NCBI RefSeq assembly: GCF_023093595.1
Contig: NZ_JALLIK010000106.1
Span: 117,448 to 181,447 of the forward strand
From: Thauera aromatica_A
GTDB taxonomy: Bacteria; Pseudomonadota; Gammaproteobacteria; Burkholderiales; Rhodocyclaceae
Direction of reading: 5' to 3'
DNA: 64,000 nt
The first letter of the stretch is position 1. Each line of letters starts with the position of its first letter. A program made the position numbers and the translations under genes. The notes beneath the pieces were generated by a model. The model was not told the DNA's origin. It did no database searches and was given only the letters and a program-made list of their open reading frames with translations. Of this stretch, positions 62,106-64,000 are shown piece after piece.

Positions 62106-63419
62106 ATGACGCTATCGGATGCCAAGCTACGGAACCTGAAACCGCGCAGCGAGCGATACCAGGAGGCCGACGAAGGCGGGCTGTTCGTGGAAGTGATGCC
62201 CGGCGGGGCGAAGGTCTGGCGGCTGCGCTACCGGCTGGCAGGCAAACAGGAAAAGGTGACGCTGGGCGACTACCCCGCCTATTCCCTGAGTGAAGCCCGC
62301 ACCTGGCGGGACGACTGCAAGGCGCTGTCCGGGCGCGGCCTGTCCCCGATGGCGCTGAAGCGCGGGGATGCGATCCCGGACGACCTGTCCGTGACCGTGA
62401 AGGAGCGGGCGCAGAAGTTCATCGACGACTGGTGCACCGCCCAGCGCAGGAAGATCGACGCGAAGGAAGCAGAAGCCCGCGCAGCCAGCACGGTAGAGGC
62501 GTTCGCCTGGCGCTGGTTTGCCGAGGTGGCCGAGCCGGGCAACAGCAATCCAAGGAACATCCGGCGCGTACTCGAAAAGGACGTGATCCCCGCCATCGGC
62601 GCGAAGCAGATCGCCGACGTGACCGTTTCCGACGTGCTGGCGATCACGGACAAGATCAAGGCGCGAGGGGCCGACCAGATGGCGCTGCAAACTCGCAACG
62701 TGATGAAGCGCTTGTTCGCCTACGCCATCGCCCGCGAGCTGACCAAGTTCAACCCGGCTGCCGCAGTGGAGGCGCAGTTCATCGCTACGACGAAGAGCCG
62801 GGACGTGGCGTTGTCGTCGGACGAGGTGGGCAGGCTGCTGCGGTCGATCTACCAATCCTCGATGAAGCGGGCGAACAAGCTGGCGCTGCATCTGCTGATC
62901 CTGTGCATGGTGCGCAAGTCCGAGCTGATCGAAGCGCGGTGGGATGAAGTCGACTTCGATGAGGCCGTGTGGTCGATCCCCGGCGAGCGCATGAAGAAGG
63001 ACCGCCCGCACATCGTTCCGCTGTCCCGGCAGGCGGTGGCGATGTTCGAGGAGCTGAAGGGGCTTTCGAGCGGCTCCGACTTCATCTTTCCGAGCCGCAG
63101 CAGTCTGAACAAGCCCATCGCCCACAGTACGCTGAACGTCGCTGTCCGCACGCTCGACCTCGACGTGCGGGACTTCGTGCTGCACGACTTCCGGCGCACG
63201 GCATCCACGCTGCTGCACGAGGCCGGGTTCAACTCCGACTGGATTGAGAAGTGCTTGGCGCACGAGACCAAGGGCATCCGTGGCGTCTACAACCGGGCGC
63301 AGTACGCCGACCAGCGGCGCGAGATGCTGCAATGGTGGGCGGACTTCGTCGACAGCCAGATCGAGGAGGGCCGAAAGGTCATCATCGGGCGCTTCGGGAA
63401 GGCGTACCGGGCCGCGTGA
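62106..63419 (+). CDS. int: P4-type tyrosine recombinase/integrase
   Basis: A 437-residue integrase. The N-terminal DUF4102 arm-binding domain (MTLSDAKLRNLKPRSERYQE, KVWRLRYRLAGKQEKVTLG) is followed by a core-binding region and the catalytic domain: Arg in MVRKSELIEARW, His-x-x-Arg in LHDFRRTASTLLHEAG, a second conserved His in LAHETKGIRG, and the nucleophilic Tyr in VYNRAQY. Such enzymes move genomic islands, often into tRNA genes; here the target appears to be the mnmE end. A GGGGGAG site precedes the ATG. Unlike its neighbours upstream it begins an accessory region. Confidence 0.93.
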   Translation: MTLSDAKLRNLKPRSERYQEADEGGLFVEVMPGGAKVWRLRYRLAGKQEKVTLGDYPAYSLSEARTWRDDCKALSGRGLSPMALKRGDAIPDDLSVTVKERAQKFIDDWCTAQRRKIDAKEAEARAASTVEAFAWRWFAEVAEPGNSNPRNIRRVLEKDVIPAIGAKQIADVTVSDVLAITDKIKARGADQMALQTRNVMKRLFAYAIARELTKFNPAAAVEAQFIATTKSRDVALSSDEVGRLLRSIYQSSMKRANKLALHLLILCMVRKSELIEARWDEVDFDEAVWSIPGERMKKDRPHIVPLSRQAVAMFEELKGLSSGSDFIFPSRSSLNKPIAHSTLNVAVRTLDLDVRDFVLHDFRRTASTLLHEAGFNSDWIEKCLAHETKGIRGVYNRAQYADQRREMLQWWADFVDSQIEEGRKVIIGRFGKAYRAA

Positions 63420-63518
63420 ACCGAGTTTGCCGCGCCTGCTCCGACGGGAGGAAAACCGGGTTCCCTTGCCCGGCCGGCGCGGCACCTATTTCAAGGGCTG
63501 TGCCGAAGGGGGGCGTAG

Positions 63519-63851
63519 ATGACAGGGCGGACACTGAGAGATACGGCGATGATGATAATTGCCGACTTCGGGGCGCGTCGTGAGCAAGCCTTTGAACTTG
63601 AAATGGCGCGTCTGTTTCCTGGCGAACCCACTAAATTTGACCCCGGAGACCACGAGCGCGCCGAGAAAGGAGACGCCGCGGCCATGCTTAGATGCTTCAG
63701 GATCGGCCTGAGCGCAGAAAAGTCCGACCTAGAGAAAATGGGCGAGAGCAAGCTTGCCGGGGCGCTTCTCGCGGCGGAGATGGCAGCTAAGTCAGTGAAC
63801 ATGATCTTCGGTGTTGGCGCCGGTCCAATACTGACCAGGTGTTCCGTTTGA
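63519..63851 (+). CDS. Hypothetical island protein, possibly truncated
   Basis: A 110-residue protein of unknown function (MTGRTLRDTAMMIIADFGAR, ...PGDHERAEKGDAAAMLRCFRIGLS...). AAGGGGGG precedes the ATG. The last codons (GPILTRCSV) are written by the IS21-like terminal repeats, so the natural C-terminus may have been lost by insertion. Confidence 0.55.
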   Translation: MTGRTLRDTAMMIIADFGARREQAFELEMARLFPGEPTKFDPGDHERAEKGDAAAMLRCFRIGLSAEKSDLEKMGESKLAGALLAAEMAAKSVNMIFGVGAGPILTRCSV

Positions 63852-63900
63852 ATTCTGACCAGGGACGATAGCCGCCTGTCATTACGGCGACTGTGGATAA
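63831..63900. mobile_element. Possible IS21-family terminal sequence
   Basis: CTGACCAGG occurs at 63831-63839 and again at 63855-63863, spaced 24 bp, followed by a TGTGGATAA motif at 63892-63900. IS21 elements commonly carry multiple CTGACCAG-like repeats at their ends. The istA/istB genes would lie right of the window. Recognition by pattern only. Confidence 0.45.
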
Positions 63901-63950
63901 GTGTAGCGGTTTTTAGGGTGAGATTTCCTCCGTTGGTGTGGTGAATGTGG

Positions 63951-63997
63951 CGCGGGGGAATCTGCGAAGGGCGTAGCCCGAAGCAGACTCCCCCGCG
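63951..63997. other. Large stem-loop at window edge
   Basis: CGCGGGGGAATCTGC (63951-63965) pairs with GCAGACTCCCCCGCG (63983-63997), one G-T pair apart from perfect. Inside, GGGC GTA GCCC forms a second stem, with symmetric GAA on both sides. It could be a terminator, an IS leader structure, or a recombination site; the following sequence is outside the window. Confidence 0.6.
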
Positions 63998-64000
63998 CGG

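Noticed and set aside
63415..63582. Cys-containing 55-codon frame after the integrase (VNRVCRACSDGRKTGFPC)
   Set aside because: The zinc-finger-like spacing is suggestive, but it overlaps both neighbours and lacks a ribosome-binding site.
63892..63900. Perfect DnaA box TGTGGATAA at the right edge
   Set aside because: It lies in probable IS21 terminal sequence, so I do not count it as chromosomal origin evidence.

Overview
The window is a high-GC, gene-dense stretch of bacterial chromosome that reads as a betaproteobacterium of the Rhodocyclales (Thauera/Azoarcus-like). That placement is inferred from the gene neighbourhoods (LysM protein-dprA-smg opposite def-fmt-htpX; dnaN-dnaA-rpmH-rnpA-yidD-yidC-mnmE), the EarP-type EF-P system and general protein character. 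No rRNA or tRNA gene was recognised.

Layout. 0-6 kb: a leftward LysM-dprA-smg operon and a rightward def-fmt-htpX-tpx run. 6-14 kb: a leftward block with a large glycine-rich protein that looks like a type I secretion substrate, a PilZ c-di-GMP receptor, a LuxR-type regulator with a degenerate receiver, a B12-binding-type radical SAM protein, a small lipoprotein, then efp and its rhamnosyltransferase earP. 14.1-14.4 kb: an AT-rich gap with an unusual cluster of DnaA boxes; a second AT-rich gap with one box lies at 18.1 kb. 14.6-37 kb: mostly housekeeping and membrane genes (rsuA, rdgC, nfeD-SPFH, prfC, two MscS-family channels, fumC, AEC, FUSC, LysE and MFS transporters, a second radical SAM protein, an RlmI-like methyltransferase). 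36-46 kb: a secreted metallo-beta-lactamase-fold protein, a ferric-reductase-like flavocytochrome, gpmI, katG, a YgjP-like metalloprotease and a ZnuD-like TonB receptor with a His/Asp-rich loop.

46-52 kb is accessory in character: a predicted beta-solenoid protein paired with a GNAT-like protein, a short remnant of a DUF3375 (Wadjet JetA-type) gene, two toxin-antitoxin pairs (ParDE-like and YefM-YoeB) with readable promoter/operator sites, and a two-gene DUF2157 membrane unit. 52.5-61.7 kb is the replication-initiation neighbourhood: gyrB, dnaN and dnaA leftward, rpmH-rnpA-yidD-yidC-mnmE rightward.

After the mnmE terminator a mobile region begins: five copies of a 12-bp motif, a P4-type tyrosine integrase, a small unknown gene that runs into IS21-like terminal repeats, and a large hairpin at the right edge. 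The 3' end of mnmE is a known island attachment site (SGI1), so this looks like the left end of a genomic island that continues outside the window.

Most likely to reward follow-up: the glycine-rich/PilZ pair, the two DnaA-box islands away from dnaA, the beta-solenoid/GNAT pair, the yefM operator, and the repeat array at the mnmE junction.
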